Assembly: GCA_031551875.1 (NCBI GenBank) | Contig: JAVBNA010000006.1 | Coordinates: forward strand, 85,403 to 149,402 | Length of the DNA stretch: 64,000 bases | From: JAVBNA01 sp031551875 | GTDB taxonomy: Bacteria; Bacillota; Clostridia; Oscillospirales; Acutalibacteraceae | Direction: 5' to 3' | Part shown: positions 34,272 through 42,607 of the stretch, piece after piece | Position numbering within the stretch: the stretch's first letter is position 1 | Layout: each line of letters opens with the position of its first letter | Notes under the pieces: model-generated | The model's database searches: none | What the model was told of the DNA's origin: nothing | The model's input: only the letters and a program-made list of their open reading frames with translations | Made by a program: the position numbers and the translations under genes

Positions 34272-34538
34272 TTGATCACCCTTACTTAGTATGCGTGATT
34301 AAGTTCTCATAAATTATGAAGAATTTTATCCAAATCAATTATTATATATCTAGTATGCCTTTTCAAACAATAATTACTACATGAATAATAAATGCAAATG
34401 GGTGTAGTGATGAACTGAAAAGCTTTTTAGGAAGTAGTCGCCTGGTTTGAAGTGTCGGTGAGGGTCAAAAATATGTTATAAAGATTTGTGACACGTCGAG
34501 AAAGAACGACATTGGTTTGTGGAGAGGAGAAATTCGTA

Positions 34539-34919
34539 ATGTGTGGACGGTACCAGTTTTCCGAGGCCGATCTCAATGATATGGCCGACATTGTCCGTCA
34601 AATCAGCAAGAAATACTATGGTGGTACAACGCCGGAGGGTGAGGTGTTTCCAACCCATGTCATGCCCGTCGTTACAGCCACAGATGGGGCAGCTATGAAA
34701 TGGGGCTTCCCGCGCTGGAACGGCAGCGGAGTCGTGATCAACGCCCGGAGTGATACGGCGCTGGAAAAGAATATGTTTTCCAAATCCGTACGCGCAAAGC
34801 GCTGTATTGTGCCGACCAGTGGCTTTTTTGAATGGCAGCGCGTGGATGGGAAAAAGAAAAAAGATATTATATCGAACCCAAAGATGACGATGAAGAATGA
34901 GAGTGTGGAACTGTGTTGA
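34539..34919 (+). pseudogene. SRAP/YedK (HMCES-like) gene, frameshifted and truncated
   Basis: The N-terminal ~107 residues are a good SRAP domain: catalytic Cys2 (MCGRYQF), MKWGFPRW, NARSDTALEKNMF and RCIVPTSGFFEWQR. SRAP proteins crosslink to abasic sites in single-stranded DNA. After DGKKKK the frame is wrong. Changing the length of the A run at ~34857-34862 by one base restores KRYYIEPKDDDEE, which fits the family, but that frame also soon meets a TGA. About half of a normal ~220-residue protein is missing. Ribosome site GGAGAGGAG precedes ATG 34539. Confidence 0.75.
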
Positions 34920-35109
34920 CATTTTTAAATAGTTAAACAAGTGCGTTTTAATGCGGGATCGTATCGAGATTTAGCAAAGAAAGCTCTAGGGCAGCGGCAG
35001 AAGCGTCACCTAAAAGCACAGTCAATATAATGGAATATTTTTGGGGATGGTATATACCTTTAGTCACCGTCCCATGCAAAATCAAAATTTAAAAGGAGGA
35101 ATTTAGAAC

Positions 35110-38100
35110 ATGAACAAAACAAATAGAGGACTTTTCGTACTGGTCAGTCTCGTCATGGTGCTGACGATGTTTTTTTCCGCCTTCCCGGCGGGAACACTTC
35201 GGGCATACGCCCTTGCGGCAGACGACTACGCAACGGTCGAGGTCAGCACTTTTGCACAGTTGCAAGCGGCAATCGATGCCTTCAACAATCACGGGGCAAG
35301 AAACACCACGATCGTGGTAACCGATCCAATTGACGTAACCTCAAGACTTATCCTTACTAACCAAAACTATACTCTCACCCTCACCGGCGAAACACTAAGC
35401 CGTGGTGGCAACAATTTTGACCTACTAGCATTATACTATGGCACAAGCCTAACACTTAAAAATATCACCTTGGATGGGAAAAAATCCATTTTTGCGAACG
35501 AAGAACCTCTGGTGGATACTTCTCTGGTGCAGATAATCGGCACATTGACCATGGAAGACGGTGCTGTTCTAAAAAACAACAACTGCTCTCGGAACAACTA
35601 CGATGGTGGTGTGCGTGTTGGCGGTACGTTTATTATGAACGGCGGTGAGATTTCTGGCAACATCGCCTATAACGGCGGCGGTGTGTGGATTTCGCCAAGC
35701 GGCACATTTACGATGAACGGCGGCACGATTTGTGATAACACTGCCGATTACAGAGGCGGCGGTGTGTGTGTTGAGGACGGCAAGTTTATTATGAACGGCG
35801 GTGAGATTTCCGGCAACACCGCCATCAGCGGCGGTGGTGTTTATGTTTATGTTGAGAGCGGCAAGTTTACAATGAATGGCGGTGAGATTTCCGGCAACGC
35901 TGCCAGTAGCGGTGGAGGTGTGGTTGTTTTGCCAGGTAGCACATTTACAATGGAAGGCGGTAAGATTTTTGATAATACATCTGCCAGATACGGCGGCGGA
36001 GTGTTTGCTGACGGCAAGTTTACAATGAACGGCGGCGAGATTTCCGGCAACACCGCCACCGAAAACGGCGGCGGTGTGGGGATTGGGTCAAGCGGCACAT
36101 TTACCATGGAAGGCGGTAAGATTTTTGATAATACATCTGTCTTCGAAGGTGGCGGCGTGTATGCTAACGGCAAGTTTACGATGAACGGCGGTGAGATTTC
36201 CGGTAACATCGCCACCGAAAACGGCGGTGGAATATATGTTGAGTGGTATTACGGTTCGTTTACGATGAACGGCGGTGCAATTTTCAGTAACGCTGCCGAA
36301 TGTGGCAGCGGTGTATATAATGATTACTCGTACGCTCCCGTCTACAACAGATTCAAGATGACTGGCGGATTGATCTTTGGCAGGGGCGACAGCGCAGACG
36401 CTGTTGTATATCCATCCACATGGTCGCTGAGCGGTAATGCTGTCGTCATACGCTGCGACAGCGATGATGAACTTCACGTCATGCCGCAGGAAGCGACCGC
36501 ACAGTGGGATACGCGGGACGGAGCGGTTGGCATCACCTATGAAAACGGCACAAATACTGGCTTTATCTCCTTGGAAACAGATAAAACTCTTTTGACTGCA
36601 GGCCGTCTGAATTTTATGATTCCCGTAGATCATGAATACACCGGCAACGTGCAGGGCATTGGCAGCGTAACCTGTAAGGAGGCAGAATTTACCGCCGAAA
36701 CCGGCGGCACGATTACCGTACTTTATGACCGCAGCACCACCCCGCCCACGAATGCCGGAATCTACAAGGTTACAGCGGAAATTTCTGGCGGCACAAAATA
36801 TAAAAAAATAAGTGTCACGCTTGGCAACTACACCATTCATCCCCGACCGCTGATGGTTACGCCTGACGCCGGGCAGTGCAAGACCTACGGCTCGCCCGAC
36901 CCGACACTGACCTATACGCTCAGTTCACAACTGTTTTCCAGCGACAGCATGACCGGCACTCTTTCCCGAGCGAGCAGTGAAACCGTCGGCAGTTACGCGT
37001 ATAAGATTGGTACTCTGTCGGCAGGCGACAACTATAAACTGACGCTAAGCGGCACGAATACCTTTGCAATCACCAAAGCGACCCCGAAGATTACACTCGC
37101 TGCGGTTCTCGGCAGCGGCGTGCAAGCCGGTGAGAACAATGTCACCCTGACGGTTACGGCCGCAAAGGTCGGCACAGGTGCAATGCCCACCGGAACAGTA
37201 ATCTTTTACAGTGGTGACATGGCGATTCAAGAAGTAAGGCTGGGCATATCCGGCACATGCTCCACCGTCGTTACCCTGCCAGAGGGCAGCCACACGCTGA
37301 CCGCCACTTATACCGGCAACACGAACTACAATTCGGCAAGTGATTCCATCCAGGACTATAACGTAAGCAAAAAGGATCCGGTCGGTATTACGGTTGCCCC
37401 GGCGACGGCTAGCATTAATGTTGGTGCCACCACCATCTTTGCTGCGACCGTTACTCCGGATGACACAACCGACAAGACGGTCACCTGGACCGCTTTCCCC
37501 GCGGACATTGTCACCCTGACGGCTTCCGGCGAGAAAGTGACGGTCAAGGGCGTCAAAGCAGGTGTTGCGACAATCACAGCCAAGACCACAAACGGCAAGA
37601 CCGCGACCAGCACGGTTACGGTCACAGCCGTTACGCCCGAACTAATTAATGTCAACAAGATCACCGTTACCCCCGCCACGGCTGTGCTTGTTCAGGGAAA
37701 GAGCACAACGCTCAAGGTCACTGTCAATCCTGACAATGCCGCCAACAAAGGTGTTACCTGGATCACATCCGACGCATCCATTGCCACAGTCGACGCAAAC
37801 GGCAAGGTCACCGCGAAGGGTTCCGGCGTTGCAACCCTCACTGCGACAGCGAAGGATGGAAGCGGCGTAAAGGGAGCAGCAAAGATCACAGTACACAGCT
37901 ACGTGACCCTGCGCATTGGTTATAAAAATGCGGTTCTCAATGGTGCGGCAACCACGATTGATACAGCCGGCACCAAACCCTTCAAGACTTCCGGACGTGC
38001 CATGGTTCCGATCCGTTTCGTCTCTGAAAAGATGGGCGCCAAGGTCAAATATGTAAATGACAAGGCACCGATCATCGTAACCTATGGCACCAAGAAAGTG

Positions 38101-38352
38101 GAATTCACCCTGAACAGCAAGACCATTACAATTACTGAGGGTGGCGGTAAGCCCACAACCCAGACCATTGACGTGGCGGCGCAGAAGAAGAACGGCAAGA
38201 CCTACATTCCGCTGCGTGCCATTGGTCAGGCGCTTGGATTTACGGTTTATTATGATTCCAAAATCGAAGTCATCGTGGTCAACAGCCTGAGCATGAGCGC
38301 ATCCATCCGCAATGATCGCATTGCCGAGGGCAAGAAGCTTATTACCAAATAA
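35110..38352 (+). CDS. Large secreted beta-helix surface protein with Ig-like and stalk domains
   Basis: 1080 residues. A signal peptide (about 1-37) precedes a right-handed beta-helix (about 45-450) containing nine repeats of 24-27 residues on the pattern GKFTMNGGEISGNTA...GGGVY (35630-36330). Then come an MBG-type domain (about 575-655, RPLMVTPDAGQCKTYGSPDP), an Ig-like repeat domain (about 657-755), two BIG2 domains (about 757-840 and 848-930) and a C-terminal stalk domain (about 935-1060, RAMVPIRFVSEKMGAKV, KTYIPLRAIGQALGF). AAGGAGGA precedes the ATG. It probably acts as an adhesin or polysaccharide-binding surface protein. It lies within the inserted segment. Confidence 0.88.
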   Translation: MNKTNRGLFVLVSLVMVLTMFFSAFPAGTLRAYALAADDYATVEVSTFAQLQAAIDAFNNHGARNTTIVVTDPIDVTSRLILTNQNYTLTLTGETLSRGGNNFDLLALYYGTSLTLKNITLDGKKSIFANEEPLVDTSLVQIIGTLTMEDGAVLKNNNCSRNNYDGGVRVGGTFIMNGGEISGNIAYNGGGVWISPSGTFTMNGGTICDNTADYRGGGVCVEDGKFIMNGGEISGNTAISGGGVYVYVESGKFTMNGGEISGNAASSGGGVVVLPGSTFTMEGGKIFDNTSARYGGGVFADGKFTMNGGEISGNTATENGGGVGIGSSGTFTMEGGKIFDNTSVFEGGGVYANGKFTMNGGEISGNIATENGGGIYVEWYYGSFTMNGGAIFSNAAECGSGVYNDYSYAPVYNRFKMTGGLIFGRGDSADAVVYPSTWSLSGNAVVIRCDSDDELHVMPQEATAQWDTRDGAVGITYENGTNTGFISLETDKTLLTAGRLNFMIPVDHEYTGNVQGIGSVTCKEAEFTAETGGTITVLYDRSTTPPTNAGIYKVTAEISGGTKYKKISVTLGNYTIHPRPLMVTPDAGQCKTYGSPDPTLTYTLSSQLFSSDSMTGTLSRASSETVGSYAYKIGTLSAGDNYKLTLSGTNTFAITKATPKITLAAVLGSGVQAGENNVTLTVTAAKVGTGAMPTGTVIFYSGDMAIQEVRLGISGTCSTVVTLPEGSHTLTATYTGNTNYNSASDSIQDYNVSKKDPVGITVAPATASINVGATTIFAATVTPDDTTDKTVTWTAFPADIVTLTASGEKVTVKGVKAGVATITAKTTNGKTATSTVTVTAVTPELINVNKITVTPATAVLVQGKSTTLKVTVNPDNAANKGVTWITSDASIATVDANGKVTAKGSGVATLTATAKDGSGVKGAAKITVHSYVTLRIGYKNAVLNGAATTIDTAGTKPFKTSGRAMVPIRFVSEKMGAKVKYVNDKAPIIVTYGTKKVEFTLNSKTITITEGGGKPTTQTIDVAAQKKNGKTYIPLRAIGQALGFTVYYDSKIEVIVVNSLSMSASIRNDRIAEGKKLITK

Positions 38353-38411
38353 AGAAGAAAAAACAGTTTGCAATTTATAGACTCATAAAAACAGCGGGAG
38401 ATCCAAATAAA

Positions 38412-38459
38412 GCGATTAACAATGAGCGGATTTCACAGGGCAAAAAGGTCATAAAATAA
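38412..38459 (+). pseudogene. 3' remnant of a second stalk-domain gene
   Basis: The bases encode AINNERISQGKKVIK followed by a stop, very like the last residues of the neighbouring protein (RNDRIAEGKKLITK). The rest of that copy is gone. Confidence 0.6.
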
Positions 38460-38469
38460 TCCCGAGTTT

Positions 38470-38503
38470 CTTGCCTCAATTGTTATACGATTGAGGCAAG
38501 TTC
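38470..38503 (+). terminator. Terminator after the beta-helix gene
   Basis: CTTGCCTCAAT (38470-38480) pairs with ATTGAGGCAAG (38490-38500), followed by TTC. Confidence 0.65.
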
Positions 38504-38582
38504 TCTATCCTTTTATTGTAAAGCCACCTTTATAAATCCAGTAACAGGACATTTACCTGCACAATTTTCACACCGCATTAGC

Positions 38583-38608
38583 TTCCGTAGCCTATGTTGC
38601 CGTATGCC
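38583..38608 (-). repeat. Right terminal inverted repeat of the inserted segment
   Basis: Its reverse complement matches 33521-33546 at 21 of 26 positions (mismatches at 2, 9, 11, 22 and 25). It ends directly before the 3' tRNA-Asn part. Confidence 0.65.
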
Positions 38609-38894
38609 AGAGCATGCGGCTGTTAAGACTTTAAGTTAGCAGCCTTACAGGGAAACCTGTAAGTGAAAACCCCGCTAATTCGGTGAAATCTAAGTCCCAA
38701 AAGGATATGATAACGCCGAGCAAGGGAAACGAAAGTTTTCTATGTGTAGAGACTTTACACGGGGGGCCTAAAACCTGAAAGGGTCATGGTAAAGACAAAG
38801 TCCGGACTACAAGTTCTGTGAAAACAGAATGGTACGAAAGTATCGTAGTGAAGTAACCGCAGGGTCGTTGGTTCAAGTCCAACAGGGGGAGCCA
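38609..38894 (+). pseudogene. 3' part of split tRNA-Asn (GTT), interrupted by a group I intron
   Basis: Exon bases 38609-38623 (AGAGCATGCGGCTGT) and 38854-38894 (TAACCGCAGG, T arm GTTGG-TTCAAGT-CCAAC, AGGGGGA, G, CCA) give D-stem to CCA of a tRNA-Asn. They are nearly identical to the intact copy at 33658-33733. The acceptor and D-arm 5' sequences are missing here and found at 33499-33520. As it stands this gene cannot give a mature tRNA. Confidence 0.75.
38624..38853 (+). ncRNA. Group I intron (IC3-like) in tRNA-Asn
   Basis: A 230-nt self-splicing-type intron. The internal guide GCAGCC (38639-38644) pairs with the 5' exon end GGCTGT (38618-38623), giving the required U-G pair at the splice site, and TAA/TTA extends P1. 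P2 is an 8-bp hairpin with a GAAA loop (38644-38663). A GGTGAAATCTAAG core element and the GTAGAGACTTTACAC and AAAGTCC elements match P4-P7 of cyanobacterial tRNA-Leu introns. The last intron base is G (38853). The intron lies between tRNA positions 35 and 36 and has no ORF. Confidence 0.85.
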
Positions 38895-38896
38895 GT

Positions 38897-38931
38897 AAAG
38901 CCCACGATTTTCGAAATCGTGGGCTTTTTTG
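38897..38931 (+). terminator. Terminator after the split tRNA-Asn
   Basis: A 14-bp perfect stem (38897-38910 with 38914-38927), then T residues. Confidence 0.9.
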
Positions 38932-38998
38932 TGTCCAACAGCATAGTGAATTAAGGGGGCATTTCTAAAAAACGCCCTCTTTTCCCAAAATATATTTC

Positions 38999-39035
38999 AA
39001 CAGCCGCATGTACATTGAGACAGGCGGCTGTTGTT
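38999..39035. repeat. Inverted repeat before the parA remnant
   Basis: AACAGCCGC pairs with GCGGCTGTT around a ~17-base loop. Confidence 0.4.
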
Positions 39036-39068
39036 GTATAAAAACCATATAAAGGATGTAGGCGAAAA

Positions 39069-39357
39069 TGAAATTCTTACAAGGAGGCCCACGGCGAATC
39101 TTGGAATCGGGCATGTTATGCAGGGCAATAAGGTTTTGCTTGTAGATTCTGATCCGCAGGGGGATTAAATTGCTTGTTTGGGCTGGCGGGATCAGGATAA
39201 TTTACAGATCACGCTGTCCACCCTCATGGGAAAAGTGATGTAGGATATCCCGCTTTCTCCCTACGAGGGTATTCTACACCATTCCAACCGTCTCCTGACA
39301 GTCTGGCATGAGTGCAGCATTTTGCATTTCCGCCCGCTCAAAAACTACATTTTTTAA
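39069..39357 (+). pseudogene. ParA-family ATPase remnant
   Basis: Read in the frame of 39091, the bases give TANLGIGHVMQGNKVLLVDSDPQGD-stop, then IACLGWRDQDNLQITLSTLMGKVM-stop and SPYEGILHH (shown as short landmarks). This is ParA/Soj sequence as found on plasmids and conjugative elements. The Walker A region is damaged and two stops interrupt the frame. It is a dead remnant of a mobile element. From 39358 to 39520 nothing further is recognised. Confidence 0.75.
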
Positions 39358-39526
39358 TCGGCGTTTTATTGCATTTTATCACTGGCGCTGACACCCCAGT
39401 AAGCAAAAATAGCGATATAAATTGACAAACATATCATCGCTCCTTGCTCCACCTTTCTGGTTACATTATTACTGGTGTTTTTTCCATAATACAATTTATA
39501 TTTTCAATTATCCAACCCAAAAGTAG

Positions 39527-39557
39527 TGCCGGCTGCCTGTTTTAAGGCAGCCGGCTT
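39527..39557 (-). terminator. Inverted repeat downstream of the dockerin gene
   Basis: GCCGGCTGCC pairs with GGCAGCCGGC around ~8 bases, beyond the minus-strand stop. There is no strong T run. A related CCGGCTGCCTG occurs at 51471-51481. Confidence 0.5.
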
Positions 39558-39592
39558 TGGGGAATGTATTTTAGAAGAAGGAGTGGGTTAGA

Positions 39593-42259
39593 TTACAGGC
39601 ACATCTGCATGATGATGGTGACATCACCAACATTGACCTTGCCGTCTTTGTTGACGTCCGCTGCTTTCAGCTGCCTTGCGGAAAGGTCTTTGCTGCTCGC
39701 AAGATACTGCATCAGCACTATGGCGTCGGCCAGATCAACCGTGCCGTCCAGATTGACGTCGCCTGTCAGCGGCGCTTCTCCAAAGATGGTCACTTCCACA
39801 AGGGCTGATTTGACAGTTGTGGTCTGCCCCTCTGCGTTGTATGCGACCAGCTTGTCCGCCGGAAGAGAGACTGTGGTTTTAACGTCGTCAATCAGATTTG
39901 CCTTAGCGCTGAAGGTGGCGTATCCAATAATCACGTCGCCGTCTAATCCTGTGCCTGCCGGAGCGACCACGACAAAGGTGCCGCCGCTGGATGTCATCAG
40001 AAATCCCTTCTTGGGCGCGATTGATTCCAGTGTCAACAGGGTCTTGTCATATTCGATGATGCCCCTCGCACCGGCAAACTGTACACAGTCCTTAAGCGTG
40101 ACCGGCACCGTAATGGTTTCGCCTGTCTGTACGCTCTGTTTGATCCATGTGTTGCCACTTGATGCCGCGCTTACCGTGATATTGACCGAGCCCTTCATCA
40201 CGCCGCCCGCCGCGGAGGTCGCTCGGATGGCAAAGGTGGAGGCCATTTCATTTTCTGCGATGGTCAGAAGGCCGGTGGAGGAGAGGGTGGTTCCATCGGC
40301 AACCTTGCCGACGATTTCCCAGGTCACGTCATCGGCAGGGGCTGTAAACTGCTGGACACCACCCTTTTGCATAGTCCACGTAAACTTTCCGGTGTAGGGC
40401 GTCACGGCGATTCCTGTCCAGCCCACGGCGATGCTCTTTTGCCAGGCCCATTTTTCCTGGGTGATCCAGTTGCTCGTGCCCCAGGGAATGATATAACCGT
40501 CCTCGGCAATCAAATTCTGGTCACAGGTTTTGGGGTTGAGGAGCCCGCCGCCGCTGTATACCTTCGTAAAGGTGTACGTGGTGCCGTTAACCGCGAAGTC
40601 TACGGTTTGGTTGCTCCGGGTGGTGACATAGGTCGTGTTGCCGATCAGACGCAGATTGCGTTCGCTTGGGACGTTTCCGTTAAAGGCTTTTGCCGCGGCC
40701 GTGCTGTCGACAAGAGCGGGAATGCCCTCGTTTTCGACGTAATACTTCGTGCTGCCGTTCACGGTGGCGCGAAGCGTATAGGTAACGTTTGACATGAGCT
40801 GATTCACGTTGGTCAGGTTTTTGAGACCGTAGAAGCTGTACGCGGTGACCGTTCCGTCCACGGTGGTGCCGCCGCCGCCCTGCTGCGCCTCGTATACATA
40901 CACGCTGGCGATGTCATAGGTCTTGCTCAGGTCGGAAGCGCTGAGGGTTCCGGTGTACTGGAGGTTTGTATCGCGCACCTCAAGCTTCATGGTCGAGTAG
41001 ACCGGGACGAAGGGCCAGTACTGGAACTTGAGCGCAATTTGGGTTTCGCCTGCGGTAGAGTTCACCACAAAGTCCTGATCCTTTTTCAGGGTGTAGGCGT
41101 CGCCGTGTTTGCTGTACATGGTCATGGAAAAATCGGAGGAGGTCAGGGCGGAAGCGTTCACGCGCGTCGGCCAGGTGATGTAAAAATCGTCGGCCAGCCC
41201 GTCGCACACAACCGGCTTGTCGCCGTCGCCCACCCAGGTCCACACCGGGTCGTTCACGGCGACCGGAGGAGTGGAGACCTTGCTGCTCAGGGGGGCGATT
41301 GTCGCGGTTACGACCGAGCCGTTGCCGTACAGGCTCTGCGCGTCGCTCGTGTAGTTGTACCCGTACACATAGATGTGGGCGCGGAAGGTCTGGGGCGCCA
41401 CGGGCAGGCCGTTGTAGGTGATGCCGCTGACGGTCAGGTTGTAGTAATAGTTTCCGTGGCCGTCGCCGCCCAGGCAGCTCCACTCACGGCCGCTGTTGGT
41501 GTCGGTGATCAGGTAGTCGCTGGTGTTGATTTCAAGGTCGCCCTTGGTCAGAGAATAATTCAGGCTGCCGTTTGACCAGCTCCCGCTGAGGGCGGTCGGC
41601 TTGAAGGTGTATTCGTTGGCGTAGTAGCCGTCGCCGTCGTCCAGCTTGACAGACGCGAAATTGCTTTTGATTTTGCTGTTGTCCAGTCCGCTCATGGAAA
41701 GGGTGAGCGTTGCCTTGCTATTGGGGTCGTATTCGGGCTTATACCCGTAAAAATGCTTGAGAGTGCTTTTGCCGTGGGTGTAAACACTGCCGTACAGATT
41801 GCTGTTCACGGTCAGAGTCGGGATGGTGTACGAGCCAACCTTTGTAGCGGTGGCAGTATATGTTCCACTGTTCAGACTGATCGCACTGACGGGAGGCAGT
41901 ATGTAAATGTCACCCGAGCCGTTGCTTGTAAACCCGGCGATTTTCGATGCATCAAGCGTAACTTCAATCAGCGTATTGCCGCTTTTGTAATTGGCCTTTG
42001 CCACCCCGCTGGCATTAGTGAACACCGCGCCGCCGGCAGAATTTACGAACCACGCTGTCACGTCGGCGCCGTTTGCGATGAGCCACGCGCCGTCGGTTGT
42101 TTGCAAAGCCACGGTATATGTGCCGGTGTCGGTCACACTGATGGTGCCGCCTGACAGCGCATAGCTGTCCGAATTGGCGGAGGCGGGGATGTTGGGAATG
42201 AGTGTCGTGGTCATCAGCGCCACCAAAAGAAACGCCAATACTTTTGTTGCCAGTTTCAT
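39593..42259 (-). CDS. Secreted protein with cohesin-like domain and type I dockerin
   Basis: 888 residues. Signal peptide about 1-29. Residues 30-690 are beta-rich and not assigned to an enzyme family. Residues about 710-815 resemble a cohesin (GETITVPVTLKDCVQFAGARGIIEYDKTLLTLESI, cited by its ends). Residues about 828-888 are a type I dockerin with two F-hand calcium repeats (GDVNLDGTVDLADAIVLMQYL and ADVNKDGKVNVGDVTIIMQM). Start 42259 follows AAAGGAGAA. A close match to the cohesin/dockerin ending occurs in the GH2 enzyme at 51674-55858. It is preceded by a copy of the 17-bp AGGTC-A7-CCGAA element. Confidence 0.85.
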   Translation of the reverse strand: MKLATKVLAFLLVALMTTTLIPNIPASANSDSYALSGGTISVTDTGTYTVALQTTDGAWLIANGADVTAWFVNSAGGAVFTNASGVAKANYKSGNTLIEVTLDASKIAGFTSNGSGDIYILPPVSAISLNSGTYTATATKVGSYTIPTLTVNSNLYGSVYTHGKSTLKHFYGYKPEYDPNSKATLTLSMSGLDNSKIKSNFASVKLDDGDGYYANEYTFKPTALSGSWSNGSLNYSLTKGDLEINTSDYLITDTNSGREWSCLGGDGHGNYYYNLTVSGITYNGLPVAPQTFRAHIYVYGYNYTSDAQSLYGNGSVVTATIAPLSSKVSTPPVAVNDPVWTWVGDGDKPVVCDGLADDFYITWPTRVNASALTSSDFSMTMYSKHGDAYTLKKDQDFVVNSTAGETQIALKFQYWPFVPVYSTMKLEVRDTNLQYTGTLSASDLSKTYDIASVYVYEAQQGGGGTTVDGTVTAYSFYGLKNLTNVNQLMSNVTYTLRATVNGSTKYYVENEGIPALVDSTAAAKAFNGNVPSERNLRLIGNTTYVTTRSNQTVDFAVNGTTYTFTKVYSGGGLLNPKTCDQNLIAEDGYIIPWGTSNWITQEKWAWQKSIAVGWTGIAVTPYTGKFTWTMQKGGVQQFTAPADDVTWEIVGKVADGTTLSSTGLLTIAENEMASTFAIRATSAAGGVMKGSVNITVSAASSGNTWIKQSVQTGETITVPVTLKDCVQFAGARGIIEYDKTLLTLESIAPKKGFLMTSSGGTFVVVAPAGTGLDGDVIIGYATFSAKANLIDDVKTTVSLPADKLVAYNAEGQTTTVKSALVEVTIFGEAPLTGDVNLDGTVDLADAIVLMQYLASSKDLSARQLKAADVNKDGKVNVGDVTIIMQMCL

Positions 42260-42377
42260 GTTATTTCTCCTTTTCTGGTTCGACCTTGTGTCTTTCATAA
42301 ACACCTGTCAATTCGATTCGCCGATTTTCCCCCTTTCGAAGTCGGCAAAAAATTCCTGAAAGTATTTTACACGCTTT

Positions 42378-42405
42378 ATTATAACGACCATAGGGGCAAA
42401 GTCAA
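42378..42405 (-). promoter_or_regulatory. Promoter of the cohesin/dockerin gene
   Basis: On the minus strand TTGACT (42405-42400), 16 bases, TATAAT (42383-42378). Confidence 0.75.
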
Positions 42406-42415
42406 TGCACGCTAA

Positions 42416-42432
42416 TTCGGTTTTTTTGACCT
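42416..42432 (-). promoter_or_regulatory. Regulon element copy 1 (AGGTCAAAAAAACCGAA)
   Basis: 17-bp element on the minus strand, ending 10 bases before the -35 of the cohesin/dockerin gene. It is identical to copy 2. It is preceded by AAAAGCA, as in copy 2. Confidence 0.7.
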
Positions 42433-42506
42433 TGCTTTTTTACTGTAGGTAAAACTAAAAAGATTGTGAAATAAGAATTGTCATTTATAACAAGAGACAT
42501 AAAAGC

Positions 42507-42523
42507 AGGTCAAAAAAACCGAA
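42507..42523 (+). promoter_or_regulatory. Regulon element copy 2 (AGGTCAAAAAAACCGAA)
   Basis: Identical to copy 1 at all 17 positions. It lies 22 bases before the -35 of the three-component operon, about one helical turn further than in the other copies. Confidence 0.7.
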
Positions 42524-42545
42524 CGCATACAGATGGTAAGCCAGG

Positions 42546-42574
42546 TCGACACAGGGAGAGATCTGTGCTATAGT
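42546..42574 (+). promoter_or_regulatory. Promoter of the three-component operon
   Basis: TCGACA (42546-42551), 17 bases, TATAGT (42569-42574) with an extended TGC before the -10. Confidence 0.7.
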
Positions 42575-42607
42575 GTGAACAGAGATAATATGGGGAGGAT
42601 AAAATCC

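Larger units (their letters stand above)
33521..38608. mobile_element. Putative 5.09-kb insertion splitting a tRNA-Asn gene
   Basis: The segment lies exactly between the two tRNA-Asn parts. It is bounded by 26-bp imperfect inverted repeats (21/26), and the bases AG occur at both junctions (33519-33520 and 38609-38610), a possible 2-bp target duplication. Cargo: an intact tRNA-Asn, a DUF3888 gene, a broken SRAP gene, a beta-helix surface protein gene and a stalk-domain remnant. No transposase or integrase is visible, so it is non-autonomous, decayed, or the product of a different rearrangement. Confidence 0.55.

Noticed and set aside
35630..36330. CRISPR-like regular repeats
   Set aside because: Repeats are coding, in frame, and encode beta-helix coils; there are no unique spacers of constant length. 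No CRISPR array was seen anywhere in the window.
33521..38608. Large second intron (group II or an intron with ORF) in the tRNA D-arm
   Set aside because: No group II domain V, no maturase or homing endonuclease, and the ends are inverted repeats rather than intron boundaries.
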